A stretch of 64,000 nt of DNA from Ustulina deusta (taxonomy: Eukaryota; Ascomycota; Sordariomycetes; Xylariales; Xylariaceae): positions 620,001 to 684,000 of the forward strand of contig JAJNNX010000004.1 of the NCBI GenBank assembly GCA_023159155.1, in the 5' to 3' direction. Positions 26,671 to 40,499 of this stretch are shown here, piece by piece (position 1 is the first letter of the stretch; each line of letters opens with the position of its first letter). The translations under genes and the position numbers were made by a program. The notes beneath the pieces were generated by a model, which ran no database searches, was not told the origin of the DNA, and saw nothing but the letters and a program-made list of their open reading frames with translations.

Positions 26671-27514
26671 CTATACCAGCCAACTATATAACCTACTTTA
26701 TAACAAAGCATATTTATTTATAAATATTTATTAAAAACTTGGTATTATAAAAAATTAATATTACGTAATATTTCTAACAATCTTTAAAAGTTATATAGAA
26801 GATTTTTATATTTACTAAATCAGACCTAAGAAAATTTAGAATAAGATCTATTGCATAATAAATGCTTACTTTAATACTAATATAAATTATAGCTAGTACT
26901 AAGCCAACTAGACTATAATTACTTTTGTATAAATAAATAAAAAAAATAAATAAAAAAAAGTCAAAAATATAAAAGCAATATATAATACAAAAGATTTTAA
27001 AAAACAACAAAAAAACAGAAAGCAATAAGAAACTTAAGCACCTTTTTATATATAAGCCTTCTTATATATAAGCTAACCTAACTTCTAATTAGTTGATTTT
27101 TTTTCGTATAAATAACCTGCCTAGTTAACCAAACATAAACAACCTTAAAGGCTTTTAACTAGCAACTGCCCGTATAAAGCCCACTAACTAGATAAACTAG
27201 CTAATTATAAACCTTACTGTTATACGGGGCAGAAGCAAATATTTAGTTTTAACTTAAATAGTTACCAAATAATATTTGGCTTATAGTTCTCAACTAACTA
27301 TATAGCTAAAACAGTAGTTTTATAATATTGTTATATAACTTTATTAAAAAAAAATAATCTATTAACCTAGCAGCTATATATATAAACTAGATTACTAATC
27401 TAGTTATTTTTTTAGTAGTCAAACTTTTATATATATATTTAAGCAGTTATATAGTTGCTTTTTTTTGTTTTTTTTATATAACAAGCAGTTATAACTAAAA
27501 AAAAAAATAGCTAG

Positions 27515-27816
27515 TATTAAAATAACTAGTATTAGTTATAACCTTATTATATAACTTGTATAAAATATAAATTTACGCTCGGCTATTATATAAATATTAG
27601 CTAGACCTTAGCGGGACAAAAAGGACTTTACTTCTTTTTTATTATATTAGCTCGTATAACAGCGTAAGCTTTTATATAAATATAAAAAACTTATGCTTTG
27701 TACAAACATTCTTTTTTTTCTCTTTTCTATATAGATAATATAATATAATACATTATATTCTGTCTACGCATATTATTTGTTTTATATACAATATATCGTA
27801 TAAAGCTTATTCTATA
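27515..27816 (+). repeat. 3' LTR of copia B
   Basis: 302 bp, starting TATTAAAATAACTAG and ending CTTATTCTATA. It is more heavily RIP-mutated than the 5' LTR of the same copy and is preceded by the family polypurine tract. Confidence 0.9.
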
Positions 27817-27821
27817 TATAA

Positions 27822-30126
27822 TAATATATTTTAGCAGTAATATATATTTTATAAAAATTTAGGTTATATTTATACTATTAACTTTTTTTAGTTATTTATA
27901 TATATTTTTAGTTATAATACTATTTATTAATACTTAAACAATATTTCTAATAAATTATAGTTTAGTTTGTTTTGCTTTAAAAAAATTTTTTTTTTAGATA
28001 TATATTATAATTTAAAGCTTTTTTTTTTTTTTTCTACTTGTTCTAGAGAACAAATAAAATAAAACATAAATAGTTAATAATTTTGTTTTTGTTATTTTAT
28101 TTATACTATAGTTCTTATATTAAAGTAATATTTATATTGCTTTAGTTATATAATTATAAAAATATATTTATTATTTTTAAAGCTTTAGTATAATTAGTTT
28201 ATGTAATTTAAAAAGCAATAGGTTTATTGTTTTTATAGCTATACTTAAAGCGTTTATTAGCTTCATTATTATTTTATAAGTATTATTATAACTATATTAA
28301 AAGTATAAGTATAGGTATAATTTAAGTTTATAAAGTATTGCTATAGGTAGAACGTTTCTTAAACTTAGATATTTTATTTAATAAGCTAAATTAAAGGGAT
28401 AAAATAGAGTTGTTTTTATTTTTTTTATTTTTTTATTTATGTTTATTAGCTATATAGAGTTACTACTAAAGCTTTTGTTTTGTTGTTTATGCTTAATTGT
28501 TAGTTTTTTGTTTTGCTAGGCTGCGGTTTTAAGTTATATATTTGGCTTTATGTCTAGCTATAAACTAAGGTCTTATATTAAAAAAATAATAATTATTTTA
28601 AGCCTAGCTAGGTTGTTTAATATAAATAGGCTAGAAATTAGGGTTAGGGTTATCTTTATTTCTATGTTTAGTGTTTAATATGGGTTATTATTAGTTATTC
28701 TAGTAAAGTTTAGTGTTAGGGCGGGCGTTATAGCTGCGGGTACTACTAGTACCTATGTTTTTAGCGCTTTATTTATATAGGTTGTTTAGGCGTTCTAGAA
28801 TTTTTTTAAATATGTTTAGTAATATAGCTTGCTGCCTGCTAGGCGGATATTAGTAAGTTTTTTGTTAAAAAAGTATATAATATGCTTTTGTTTTTTTATT
28901 AGTTTTGTTAAGCAGTTTTTATAAAAAGCTATTGCTAAGCTATAGTAGTTTATATATTTAGGGTATTTATTACAAAAGATAATGTGGTTAAGCTTTAGAA
29001 TATTATTACAATTAAAATATTTGTTTTTTCTAATATAGAACTTATTTAAGTACTACTTTTAATACTTAAAGTTATATTGTTTAGTTTAGGGCTTTTTTTT
29101 TATTAGCTATAATAATATATTAGCTTTATATAGTTTAAAAGGTTTAATAGTAGTTTTAAAAAAAACTAGCTAAGTATTTTTGATCTATTTCAAGTTTTGT
29201 TTTAAAAGATATATAAAAATAAAATTAAGTTTTATTTATATTTTTATTTTTTTTGCAAATAAATATTTCGATATATTACTTTTTATTATTTAAAATAATT
29301 AAAAATATTAAGTAGTTTGGTATAATATAGTTATATTATTTTTTAAAAGTTTTAATAGTATTAGCTAAATATATTTTGCTAACTTTTATTTTATAGTTTA
29401 AAAAAAGTTATTAAATTTTTTTATTTTAGGGCTTAATAATAAAACTTATAACTATATAATAAATATTAAGCATATTTAAAAAAGCAAAACCTAGCTTTTT
29501 AATAATAGTAGTTTAAAAAGTATAAAAAGTTTAGGCTTTTGTTTAGGGTTGTTGCTTTTTAGGAACTTTAGCAAACAGCTTAATATTTTTTAAAAAACTT
29601 TATTTTTTGTTTAAAGTAGTATTTAATGTTTTGTTTAAAATAATACTTATTATTTTATTTTAAGCAAAATAAGCTTTGTTTATTAGGTTAGTAGCTAATT
29701 TAAAGTTTTTTAGAATTATAATATAACTATTGTTTATTTAGTTAGCGCCTAAGCTTTTATTAGTAAAAAAACTATTTAAAAAAGCACTAGATATATTTAT
29801 ATTAAAAAGAAAAAATTAATTAGTAATACTATAATATAAAAGTAATACTTTTAAAAATAAAATTATTTTTAAGTAGTTTAAAAAAACTTTTACTATTTTT
29901 TAAACATAAGTATATTATTTGTTTTAATAAAAAAAATTATATTATTTAGTAATCTAGTAACTATTATAAGCATAGTATACTAGTTGTTTTTTTTTTGTTT
30001 AATTTTATTAAAAATAAAAATTAAAGTTTTAAATACTAATTTTTTTTTTAGCTAAGTATAGACTAAAATAAATATTCTAGCAAGTTATAACTATTTTTAA
30101 GCAATAATAAGTTTTTTTATAAGTAT
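27822..30126 (-). pseudogene. LINE X upstream relic: ORF1 and start of ORF2
   Basis: This is the continuation of X beyond copia B. Minus-strand frames near 29070-28930 contain a Cys/His-rich stretch (FNCNN...NHIIFCNKY) compatible with ORF1 zinc knuckles, though the spacing is not canonical after RIP. A low-complexity polar region with Asn/Pro follows near 28830-28600. From about 28400 down the frame probably enters the endonuclease domain of ORF2, but catalytic residues cannot be read. Assignment depends on position upstream of the RT and on the uninterrupted join across B. Confidence 0.5.
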
Positions 30127-30380
30127 TATTGTAATAATAGTGTTGACTACGCACAAAGCTACTGCTAACTACGTACAAGACTATTTATATAACACTAGCA
30201 ATTGGCTGATTGGTCCAATTGTGTGGGCGGTATATATATGCAAAATTTTTTTATTATATAAGAATCCTCCGTACGAAGGTCTTACCTTTGTCCGGATAGT
30301 TAGAAAGATAGATCAATATATATAGTTATTTATTTCACCCCTTTATTATATATAATATTGTACCCCCTGGCTACCCAATA
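30127..30380 (+). repeat. 5' LTR of copia E
   Basis: It starts TATTGTAATAATAG (TGTTG in the 3' copy) and ends CTACCCAATA (CACCTAACA in the 3' copy). It contains the hairpin arms TCCGTACGAAGGT (30268-30280) and ACCTTTGTCCGGA (30284-30296). A 61-codon open frame at 30140-30325 lies entirely within this LTR and is not a gene. Confidence 0.85.
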
Positions 30381-31016
30381 CTAATTAGTATTCTTGGCTA
30401 AAAAATACAAATTAATAAAAATAAAAACAAAATCCTAACCTAGTTATATAGACTATATATTCTATATTATATTCTAGTTCTTCTAGTAGTAAGCTAATAA
30501 AAAAAAAAATTTAATTACTTGTTTATACTTTGGCTCGGCTTTCGTACAAAAGTGCAATTAATAGTATATAACTATACTATCCCCCGATTATTATTATATA
30601 AACTACACAAAAGTTTATATTATAATTAAACTTTTTTATTTTTATTTTTTATATTTATAAATATATCGGACAATAGCTAATTATATAAAAGCTATTAAAA
30701 ATAAACATATAAAAATACTAAAGCTTTTAAAAAATAATCTTTAATGTTTTTAAACAATTTTTTATATAAATTTATAACTAAAAAAATTGCTAAATATACT
30801 AGCATTTTTTTAACTACTATATAAAAAATAATTAATTTTTATATATATAATAACTAAAAAAAAAATTAATATATAGGCTATATACTTATATACTAAGTAT
30901 AGCTAAACTTTATATAAACTAAAAAACTTTTAAAAAATATTAATAAAAAATATTAAATTAGCTAAACTATAAAAGTTATAATTAATTAATAGCAAGATTA
31001 TTATAAAAATATATAA
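30381..31016 (+). other. 5' leader of copia E
   Basis: Untranslated region between the 5' LTR of E and the insertion point of copia C. It opens with CTAATTAGTA (primer-site position). A segment ATTAATAAAAATAAAAACAAAATCC near 30411 matches the leader of A at about 12826. No open frame or other feature is visible. It ends at the TATAA target of C (31012-31016). Confidence 0.55.
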
Positions 31017-31326
31017 TATTGAATGGGCTATATATAATATGTTATACATAAAACAAACAAATAATGTGCATAGACAAAATATAATCTATTATGTATTATG
31101 TTATTTATAAAGTAAAAAAAAAAAAAAAAAAATATTCGTACGAAGCATAAATCTCTTACATTTATGTAAGAGCTCACGCTATTATACGAGCTAATATAAC
31201 AAAAGGGAGGTAAAGTCCCCTTTGTCCGGCCGAAGTCTAGCTAACATCTATACAAAAACTAAGTATAAACTTGTACTCCGTGCAAGTTATACAATAAAGT
31301 TATAACTAATGCTAGTTATTCTAATA
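31017..31326 (-). repeat. 3' LTR of copia C
   Basis: Reverse-complement copy of the A-family LTR. The outer edge (left) reads TATTGAATGGGC and is well preserved; the inner edge (right) reads TTATTCTAATA and is RIP-mutated. The extra length comes from a longer A-tract at 31113-31131. The family polypurine tract lies just right of 31326. Confidence 0.9.
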
Positions 31327-32579
31327 CTAGCTATTTTTTTTTTTTAGTTATAACTGCCTGTTATACAAAAAGAATAAAAAAAAACAATTATATAACTGCT
31401 TAAATATATATATAAAAGTTTAACTACTAAAGAAATAACTAGATTAGTAATCTAATCTATATGTATAGCTGCTAAATTAGTAAATTATTTTTTTTTAATA
31501 AGGTTATGCAATAATATTGCAAAGTTGCTGCTTTAGCTATATAGTTGGTTAAAAACTATAGGCCAAACATTACTTAGTAACTATTTGAATTAAAGCTAAA
31601 TATTTGTTCTTGCTTTATATAATAGCAAAGTTTATAATTAGCTAGTTTATCTGGTTAGTAGGCCTTGTATAGGTAGTTACTAATTAAAAGCCCTTAAAAT
31701 TGTTTATGTTTAATTAACTAGGCAGGTTATTTATATAGAAAGAAATCAACTAATTAGAAGTTAGGTTGGCTTATATATAAAAAGACTTATATATAAAAAA
31801 GTGCGTAAGTTTCCTGTTGCTTTCTGTTCTTTTGTTGTTTTCTAAAATTTTTTGTTTTATATATTTGTTTATTTTTATATATTATATATATATATATTTA
31901 TATAATAAATACTATCCAGTTTTTTTGTAATAATAGTTATAGACTAAGAATTATTAGCTAGAATAGTAACTATTATATAATATTACTACTAATAAATAAT
32001 CCTAACAATTGTTAGCTTATTATAGCGCTATATATTAATATATATATTTGTTTTTTTATTATATATATGTTTGTTTTAGTATATTACTAACATTTTTTGC
32101 TTTTTATATATAAACTAATAAAACTTAAATTGCTGCTATACTATTAGTTAATATATAGATCCGGGTGCTTACTAATATACTTTTTACATATTTAATTACG
32201 CTTATTTTTTATTAGAAAGATTATTTTTATATAGTTTTTATCTAGTTACGCAGTACTACTATTGCTATATATATAGAAAATATTTATATAGTGCATAGTA
32301 GTTACCTATTTTATAGCTATTACTAGATTATTAAGTTCTAAAGTAATACTTATATAATGTATATTTAACGTTTGTATAGCGCTTGGTATAATTATTACGT
32401 TTGAAAAAAAGGAGATAAATTAGTTATATAATAAAAAAAATGGGGAAAAGAAAAATAAAAAGGAGTAATATTTATATTTGTTTTTCTTTTTAGAGTTAAT
32501 TTATTATATATTGCTTTTATACTTCTGACTTTTTTTCTTTTATAAATACTATAGTTATATATGATTTCTTACGTTCTAT

Positions 32580-35500
32580 TAATAAATGCTTTTATTTATA
32601 TAGTTAACTTGTTTGTTAATATAAAAGTTTTTAAAGCTTAGTTTAATATTTTTTTTATAAACATATTAGCTAGATTATTTTTACTATTAATCTATTGTAC
32701 TTCGGAAATTTTTTATTTTTTATATAATTTTTTTAACAATATAATATTAATTATTAGGCGTTTTTTCTATGTAGTGCCGAACTTAACAAAACAATTATAT
32801 GATAACTTTAAATTAGAATATAAAATAGCTAGAATTAGGGGTAGTTATAGTATAGTTATGATTTTTAAAAGTATTATATAAAGGGTAATAATATTATTAA
32901 AACTATTAACCATGCTATATAATTTATTTATAAGTATATTTTTTATTATTTTTTATATTTGTTCGAATTCTAATATATAATATTTTTTTTAATTTTAAAG
33001 CTTAAATTTTCTTTTATATAACGTTTAATCTTTAATACAATTATAAATCTAAGTTAAAAAATTATATTTATATTGTTTATAAATAACCTATTTATAAAAA
33101 TAAACAGTTTTATATAATATAGGTCTATTAGTACAAAAGTTAGGCCATAATTTTTATTATTTATTTACTATTAGATTTTTTAGTTCAAATTTTTAATATT
33201 ATACAGCTTAGAATATATAACTTAGGTAGCTACACATAAGTTATACATTGTTTTGGGCTAATAAATATTACTAATATATATATTTTTTGCTTGTTATAAA
33301 ACATATTGCTATATAAAATTAGTTATATAAAAGTTAATCTGGTCTAGTTAGTTTATTTAGCTTTTCTAAGTTAAAATAATATTTTTTTTGGACAAAAATA
33401 CAATTTATTTGCTATTAAATTTTATAAAGTAACCTAGTTAAAATATTTTTTTTAGCTTTATATAAAACTTGGCTTGCTATAATTTGTATTTTTTTTTTTT
33501 AAAAAGCTTAGCAATACAAAACTAAATATATTATCTATTTATAATCTAGTAATACTAAAATTGTTTAAAGGTCCTTTAGTAAAAAATAAACATAGGTTAT
33601 ATATAAAAATAATTATACTAAGTTTTTTATAGTAGTACTAGTAATATGTTTTGAATTAGTATAAACTTGATTTAGCAAGTCTATATAAAGGTTATATAAT
33701 TTATAGAATTGTTTTATTAAAATATTTTAATTTTAGTTCGGATAGCAATTATATAAAGATTTTTTTAGCTAATTTGTTTTTTAATTATATATATACTTGC
33801 GTAATATTTTAAAGTTTGCCTAAAGCGTTAAAGTTATAAATTAGAAAAAGTCCTAGTGCAAATAATAGTTTTTGGTTTATTTGCTAGATTATTAGCAACT
33901 AAATAAGTACTATTTCTTTTTTAGTATTGTTATAGCTTTATATAACAAGTTAGAACTTTTTGTATAGCTTAGTTGTTTTTTTTTTGATTTTTTATATAAA
34001 CTAGGACTTAAAAATATAAATATTGCTATATTTTATTAGATTATATTTTATAAATTAAAATATGCTTTATATAATAAAATTATTAATTTTAGTAATATTA
34101 GATTTTTTAAATAGGGCTCTAAATATATTAATAATACTATTTTTATATAGCTTAATAGCTAAAGTATAGTTCTGTTCTTTTTTAAGGGTTAGAAACAGTC
34201 GACTAATCTATTATATAAAAGTTATATAAAATATTATAGCTTTTAGAGGTTGTTTGCGTTTTTTTTATATAATAGGGGCTTAAAGGGGTTATATTTTATT
34301 TTTTTCTTTAGTATATTTATTTAGAATATCTTTTTTAGTTGTATAGTAATAAAGCTTAACTTATGTTTAATAAAAGCATATTGGGCTATTTATTAAATTA
34401 ATAATTATATTAAAGTCCTTAATTAATTTAATTTTATATAGTCCATTCTAACCTTTTTTTTTCCGCTATATTAGTACTTTACTACGTAAAAATAAAAATA
34501 ATATATTGTATAAAGTAGGGCTGTTACGCTAGTTAATTGCTTAGTTGATTTTAACTTTAGTTTTTTTTTTGCGTAATATTTTTATAGCTTTTTTAATTGC
34601 TTCGGCTCTTTGTACAATATTAAACAAAAGGGGTAAATTTTGATTAATTCTAAGGTAGGCTTTAAAAATAAGAAGGGTTAGTATAAGGCTATTTGGTCTA
34701 GCTATATTATTTAAAGCTTTAACTGCTATTTGTAGGACTAATTTGTTTTTTATACAAAGGTTAAGTTCTGCTTTTAGAATGTTATATATATAATAGAGTA
34801 GTCCATATGCCCTTTTAACCTTACTAATTGCCTAGTATGCTTTAATAAGCATTATATAGTACTAAGTGCTTATAATTTTTGCTTAGTTCTAAAACTTTTC
34901 GGATATAAAATTTATACCTAGGTTATATATAATATAGTTAAAAGGTCCTTAGTATATATTAATCTAATATTTATATAGCGTTTTTTAAGTATTTTATACA
35001 AATATTAATTTAAAAAGAATTATAGCTTAAAATAATATAGCTACATTAATTACGTATAAAACTTGTTTGTTTTTTATTTATATAATATTAATTATAACTT
35101 TATAATTAAAATTATAATTATTTTTAATCAAAAACTTAAATTATTAAAATACTTAGTTATACAATTAGCAGTAATAATAAAACTTTTAGATTTTTTCTAA
35201 AATTAATTAATCTATGTTATATCTTATATAACTAAGCATTTTATATAGTTTTTTTATATAAAAGTATTTAAATTAATAGTATAATTGTTATAACTCTATT
35301 TTAGTAAAATATAGTCCGGCTTTATAGGGGCTTATATTAAAGAATAGATATTTTTATTTGCGTACAACAAGAATAGTCTTTCTGTTTTTTTATACAATAA
35401 CATTCTTTATATTATTAAAATAAGCTTACAAACAATTAGCGTTCTTTAATAAAAATAAGAATAGTGTTAGGCTATCCAAGATATAATATATTGTTATACT

Positions 35501-37200
35501 AAATAAATTCTTTATTTATATAATACCTATAGCAGTAATTATATTATTGCTACTAAAACAAATATAAACGCTACCTGGTGTCCAGCTGACTTTTATACAA
35601 AAGTGAATCCTAAAATAGGCTTTAAGCTATACTTTTTTTATTATTAAGTAGTTCGAAACACCTATATTCTATAGTTTGTTTTAGTATTCCGTATAATACT
35701 AGTTACTAAAAATAAACTGGTTAGACAGTACGTTTATTTTATAGTTTTAAATATTCTTTCTAGTTATATAATAAATAAAAGTATTGTTTATAAAAAATTA
35801 AATTAATTAGTTCCTAAATTCTTTTTTAATATTTTTATTGCTTTTATCTAGTTCTAAGTATTTTTTAAAGTTTGTAAAGTATACTAAAAACTTTTTAAAC
35901 ATAAGTTTTATTTTATTAATTATTTTGTACAAGTTAAAATATTGGTTTTTTATACAAGCTTATTCTTAGGAAATATACTTTATTAACTAGCATTTTTTTT
36001 TATAGTATACAAAATATTTTTTATTTATATAATAGCTTTAGGTATTCTAATCCTTTGGGTTGTAGCGCTTTATGCCTAGTTTGTTTAAAGATCTAAGAAA
36101 TTTATATTATTAGCTTTTTATATAATTGCTTTAATTATATCTCCGGTCTATAAAATAAATATTGTTATTTTTTTATACAAAGTTTTTTAATACATTATTA
36201 GTTACTACTTAAATATATGCTTAAAAGTTCAAAAAAAAACTTTTGTTTGTTAGCTTTTAAAGTATAAAAACTATAACTAGTTTTAATACTTTTTAATATA
36301 TTTATATAATAGTTATACTAAATTAGATTTTTTTTTAATAATTTATACTAAATACTTATTATATTTTTGCAAGCTTATTAATTATAAGCTTTAGTACTTT
36401 ATGCAGTATTAAATTTAAGTTTTTTTTTTTTATTTATATAAAAATAATTATAATCTAGTTAGCCTAGTACTAGCTATAATTTATATTAGTATTAAAATAA
36501 GCGTTTATTATATAATAGATCTTATTCCAAGTTTTTTTAGGTTTGATTTAATAAATATAAAAATCTTTTATATAACTTTTAAAGATTATTAGAAATATTA
36601 TATAATATTGATTTTTTATAATACTAAGTTTTTAATAAGCATTTATAAATAAATATGCTTTATTATAGAGTAGGTTATATAGTTGGCCCGTATAGTTTTT
36701 TTTTTTTTTTTTATATTTTTTAAAAAATTATATATTTTTTAAAAAGAATTATTCCGTTTTATATATTTTTTATAAAAAGTAGATCTAAAAAAAGGTTATT
36801 TAGTATAAGGTTTAGTATTGTACAAAAGTACGCCTATTATATAGGGGTTTAAAAGGGGTTATAAATAATAGGGTATTTATATACTAGTTAAAAGTTTAGC
36901 TTATAGCCTGCCTTTATTATATAACTATATATAAGTTTAGAAATATTTTAAAACTTAATAATAAGTTATATAAATAAAGCAGTATAGTTCTTAGGAGTTT
37001 AGAATTATATGTTTTAAATAGGTTTAAGCCGTATAAGTTCTAGTTGCTTAATAAGCAGTTCTAGTTCGGTTTATATAATAAGCTAAAAAGTTAATATAAG
37101 CCGGGGTATAAAAGTAGGCTAAAAAGTAGATTAAAATTATTAGTTTAGTATAAAAAAAACTAAAAGTTATTATATAAGGGGTAAAAAAGTAAATTAAATA
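32580..37200 (-). pseudogene. Copia C gag-pol relic
   Basis: On the minus strand the same order as in A is visible: gag-like (about 37200-35700), protease box N-I-G-V-S near 35669-35655, integrase (about 35320-34400), RT (about 34200-33500), and RNase H ending LLYNCFVKFG near 32805-32775. The frame is closed by RIP-type stops. No functional difference from A is apparent. Confidence 0.8.
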
Positions 37201-38059
37201 ATTAAAAGTTTTAGAAAACTTTTTATATTTTTAGATTTATTTTGTACAATTGTTTTAAGGTTTTTTAAATATAATCTTTTATTTGTTTGTACTTGCACGC
37301 TTTATTGCTAGATAATCTAGAATAATTTTATATATAAATTATAATATATATTTTTAAAATTTTATTCTGTCTAGTTTTTAAAATTTTTTTTATATGCCTA
37401 TTTAAACAGTTATACGTTGGTTAATAAATAGATATATTTTTTGATCTAAAAGGCTATTTATATATTTAGCATTTTTTATATTGTAGTACTTAAGTTAATA
37501 TTTTTTTTTTAGTACTTAAGATTAAAATATTTTTATATATTTTTTATACTTATGTTATATTTTTTAGTAAGTTTTTTATATATAATAAAAACGTTTAATT
37601 TAGCTGTTTTAGCTATATTATAAAGTATACTTAATACTATAGTAAAATAGAATAAGAGTGAATAAATAAAAATAAAAATAAAAAGATAAAAAAGTTGTTT
37701 AGCTATTATATAACAATATAATTAGGGTTAGTATAACTATATACTATTTTTTTTTTTTTTTTTATATATTACTCCAATGCTCCGTTAAAAGAGGTAAAAT
37801 AATTATATAGCAGAAGTTCGGATTTTTTTTTTTTTTACAACAATTAAATATTTTAATGCTTTATTAGAAAAAGTAAAATATTTGCTTTATTTTATACGAT
37901 TACTCTAACGCTCCGTTAGAAAAAATAAAATAATTATATAATAAAAATTTAAAGTGCAATATAAAAACCTATCAATGCTACAAATTAAACTTTGTTTTTA
38001 TTCTTGCTAATCTATAATACTTCTATAATTATACAAATATTTTTATAACTATTAATTAA

Positions 38060-38366
38060 TATTAAATAGGCTATATATAATATATTATATATAAAACAAA
38101 CAAATAATATATATAAACAAAATATAATCTATTATATATTATATTATCTATAAAAAAAAAAAAAAAAAAGAATGTTTATATAAAGCATAAGTTTTTTATA
38201 TTTATATAAGAGCTTACGCTATCGTACGAGCTAACATAACAAAAAGGAGGTAAGGTCCCTTTTGTCCGGCCGAGGTCCGGCTAACATCCGTACGAAAGCT
38301 AAGCGTAAACTCGCACTCCGTACAAGTTACACAATAAGGTTGTAACCAATGCCAGTTATTCCAACA
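38060..38366 (-). repeat. 5' LTR of copia C
   Basis: Reverse-complement LTR of about 307 bp. The outer edge (right) reads GCCAGTTATTCCAACA, fully preserved, while the inner edge (left) reads TATTAAATAGGC, mutated. GCCGGACCTCGGCCGG is retained in complement near 38267. Confidence 0.9.
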
Positions 38367-38371
38367 TATAA

Positions 38372-39773
38372 TATATTTTATATAAAAAATATTTTAAACT
38401 AAAAACTAGCAAAATATTTAAAAAAAAAACTATATTATATAATTTATAAAAAATAAATATATTCTAGTATATAAACTTTAACTTTTTATATAACAATTTT
38501 AAACATTACTAATATTTTTTATTTTAAATTAGCAATTTTTTAATTAAAACTATAATAATAAGAACTTTTCTATATAAAAAAATAGTTCTATAGTATTTAT
38601 TTCTAAAACTAAAGCATAATCTTAAAAAGATTTTTATATGTAAAGTTAAAAAAGACCTTTAATTTAAAACAATATATTACTATATAATAATAAAACATTA
38701 AAAATATATTTTTAAAAAACATTTCTAATTATAAAATATTACTCATTTTTTGTACTAATTAATAACTTAGCTATATAAGCCAAAAATATGCCATACTTCT
38801 AATATATAATAAAATACCTAGTTTTATAATACTTTTTATAAACTTTTAAATAATTAATGTTTTATATAATACTAAATATAAAAATATTTATATTTTATAT
38901 TTAAATCTTATTTATATATAATATCTAAAATAAGATTATTTTAGTAACAAAATATTAAATATTTCTAAAAACTTAGTAAAAAAAAAAAACCTATTCTAAA
39001 AAGCTATATAATTTGCTTTATAACAAAATATAATAGTTTGTTAACTTTTATTACAAAATAAAAATTATAAAAGAATAGTTTTATATAATATTTCTAGCTA
39101 TTTTAATTAATTATATAAAAAATTATTATATATATTATATTAGTTCTAATTATATATATAAAAAAAGATATAATACTATAAATTTATATTTTAATATAGT
39201 TATAAATTATAACTAATATTAAATAAACTAGACTAATATTACTTTTATATAAATATATAAACAAAAAAAAAACTTTTTTTTATATAAAATATTAAAGATT
39301 ATAATTAATAAACTATTAAAAATATAAAAAGTACTTAAAGCAAAATATTTAAAAAAAATATACTTTAGTATAATTGTTATATAAACATATAAAAGTATGC
39401 CAAAATTTAAAATAGTATTTATTTTTTAAAAACTTATATTTAAAGGTTTTTTTTTTAATCTTTATTTATGCTTTTAAATTAAAAGTAACCTATTAAACAA
39501 ATATTTTATATAAAAAGCAAAAAATACCTACTATATAAACAAGCAATATAACTATACTAATTGCCACTTTATATAATATAAAAGTACTAAACAATATTTT
39601 TATAATTTCTAAAAATAATACTTTAGCTAAAATTATATAAATACTTATTTCTAAAAAAATGTTTATATAAATAAAAAATACTTTGTTTGCTAAAAAAAAA
39701 AATATTAGTTAATAAACTATATTTTAAAAAAAAAAAGCTTATATAAAAAGCTAATATTTTAATATATATAAGA
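38372..39773 (+). pseudogene. Copia E gag-region relic
   Basis: This stretch aligns to the gag part of copia A but is more diverged. For example AAAAAGCTATATAATTTGCTTTATAACAAAATA near 39000 corresponds to A near 14110. AGTATGCCAAAATTTAAAATAGTATTTATT near 39402 corresponds to A near 14498 (AGTATGCCAAGGGGTCCTAG). It ends at the TAAGA target (39769-39773) of copia D. All frames are closed. No zinc knuckle is identified. Confidence 0.6.
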
Positions 39774-40074
39774 TGTTGGAATAACTAGTATTAGTTATAA
39801 CTTTATTGTACAACTTGTATAGAGTACGAGTTCATGTTTGGCTGTTGTATAGATGTTAGCTGGATTTCGGCCGGACAAAAGAGACTTTACTTCTTTTTTA
39901 TTATGTTAGCTTGTATAATAGCGTAAGCTTTTATATAAATATAAAAGATTTATACTTTATATAAACATTCTTTTTTTTTTTTTTTTATATAAATAACATA
40001 GTATAATATATTATATTCTATCTATGTGCATTATTTATTTTATATATGATATATTATATAAAGCCTATTTAATA
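39774..40074 (+). repeat. 5' LTR of copia D
   Basis: Starts TGTTGGAATAACTAG and ends CCTATTTAATA. It is followed by CTGATTAGTAGTT, the least mutated version of the presumed primer binding site among the copies. Confidence 0.9.
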
Positions 40075-40499
40075 CTGATTAGTAGTTATAGAGGTATTCG
40101 AAAGAATTGCAAAAAAGTACTATAGATTAGCAAAAGTAACAATAGAGTTAAACTTATACGAATAGGTCTCTAAATTATACTTTGAAATCTTTATTATATA
40201 ACACTACTTTTTTATAAAAAAGCATTAGTAGTACTATACAAAATAAAGCGAATATTCTATACTACAAAATGCCTAAGTATATTTAATTGTTATAAAAAAA
40301 GTAACAAAGATCTAATTTTTAATATATAAGTATTAACCCTTTATAAGGAGTATTAAGGGTACTATACAAAAAAAACAAAGATAGTACGTAATTGTGCTGC
40401 CCCTAACTATACTATTACATAATAACTAGACAGCTTTTTTTTTTTTTTTACCTATTTTTTTTTTTTATTATAGCATTAAGCATATTATATAATATATAA

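Larger units (their letters stand above)
25005..27816 (+). mobile_element. Internally deleted copia copy B
   Basis: It has two 302 bp LTRs of the A family and only about 2.2 kb between them. It is flanked by a perfect TATAA duplication (25000-25004, 27817-27821). Compared with A, the interior matches A up to about 14370, jumps to about 18265 near 26950, runs about 30 bases, then jumps again from about 18300 to about 18930 near 26985. All of protease, integrase, RT and RNase H are lost. A minus-strand open frame of 83 codons at 26774-27025 is antisense noise across this junction. Confidence 0.9.
21789..30126 (-). mobile_element. LINE (non-LTR retrotransposon) X, minus strand, split by copia B
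   Basis: Minus-strand frames show ORF1-like and endonuclease-like relics (30126 to 27822 and 25004 to about 24600), then RT, then RNase H (to about 22150). This is the order of a Tad1/I-type fungal LINE with a C-terminal RNase H. Copia B is inserted with a perfect TATAA duplication at 25000-25004 and 27817-27821. On the high-coordinate side X is cut by copia E at 30127, and the far flank resumes at 56420 for a few bases at most. The 3' end is not marked by a visible poly(A); F abuts at 21788. Confidence 0.75.
31017..38366 (-). mobile_element. Full-length Ty1/copia element, copy C, minus strand
   Basis: It belongs to the same family as A, B and D, but in inverted orientation. LTRs of about 307-310 bp bound it, with a perfect TATAA duplication at 31012-31016 and 38367-38371. 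Length is 7.35 kb. It is inserted in the leader of E. All frames are broken by RIP. Confidence 0.92.

Noticed and set aside
26774..27025. Open frame of 83 codons on the minus strand
   Set aside because: It lies across the deletion junction of copia B in antisense; no relative and no start context.
28638..28654. Telomere-like TTAGGG repeats
   Set aside because: Only about two and a half units, inside the LINE X relic, where they read as part of a polar coding stretch on the other strand.
30140..30325. Open frame of 61 codons on the plus strand
   Set aside because: It falls entirely within the E 5' LTR and is broken in the matching 3' LTR at 56161-56414.
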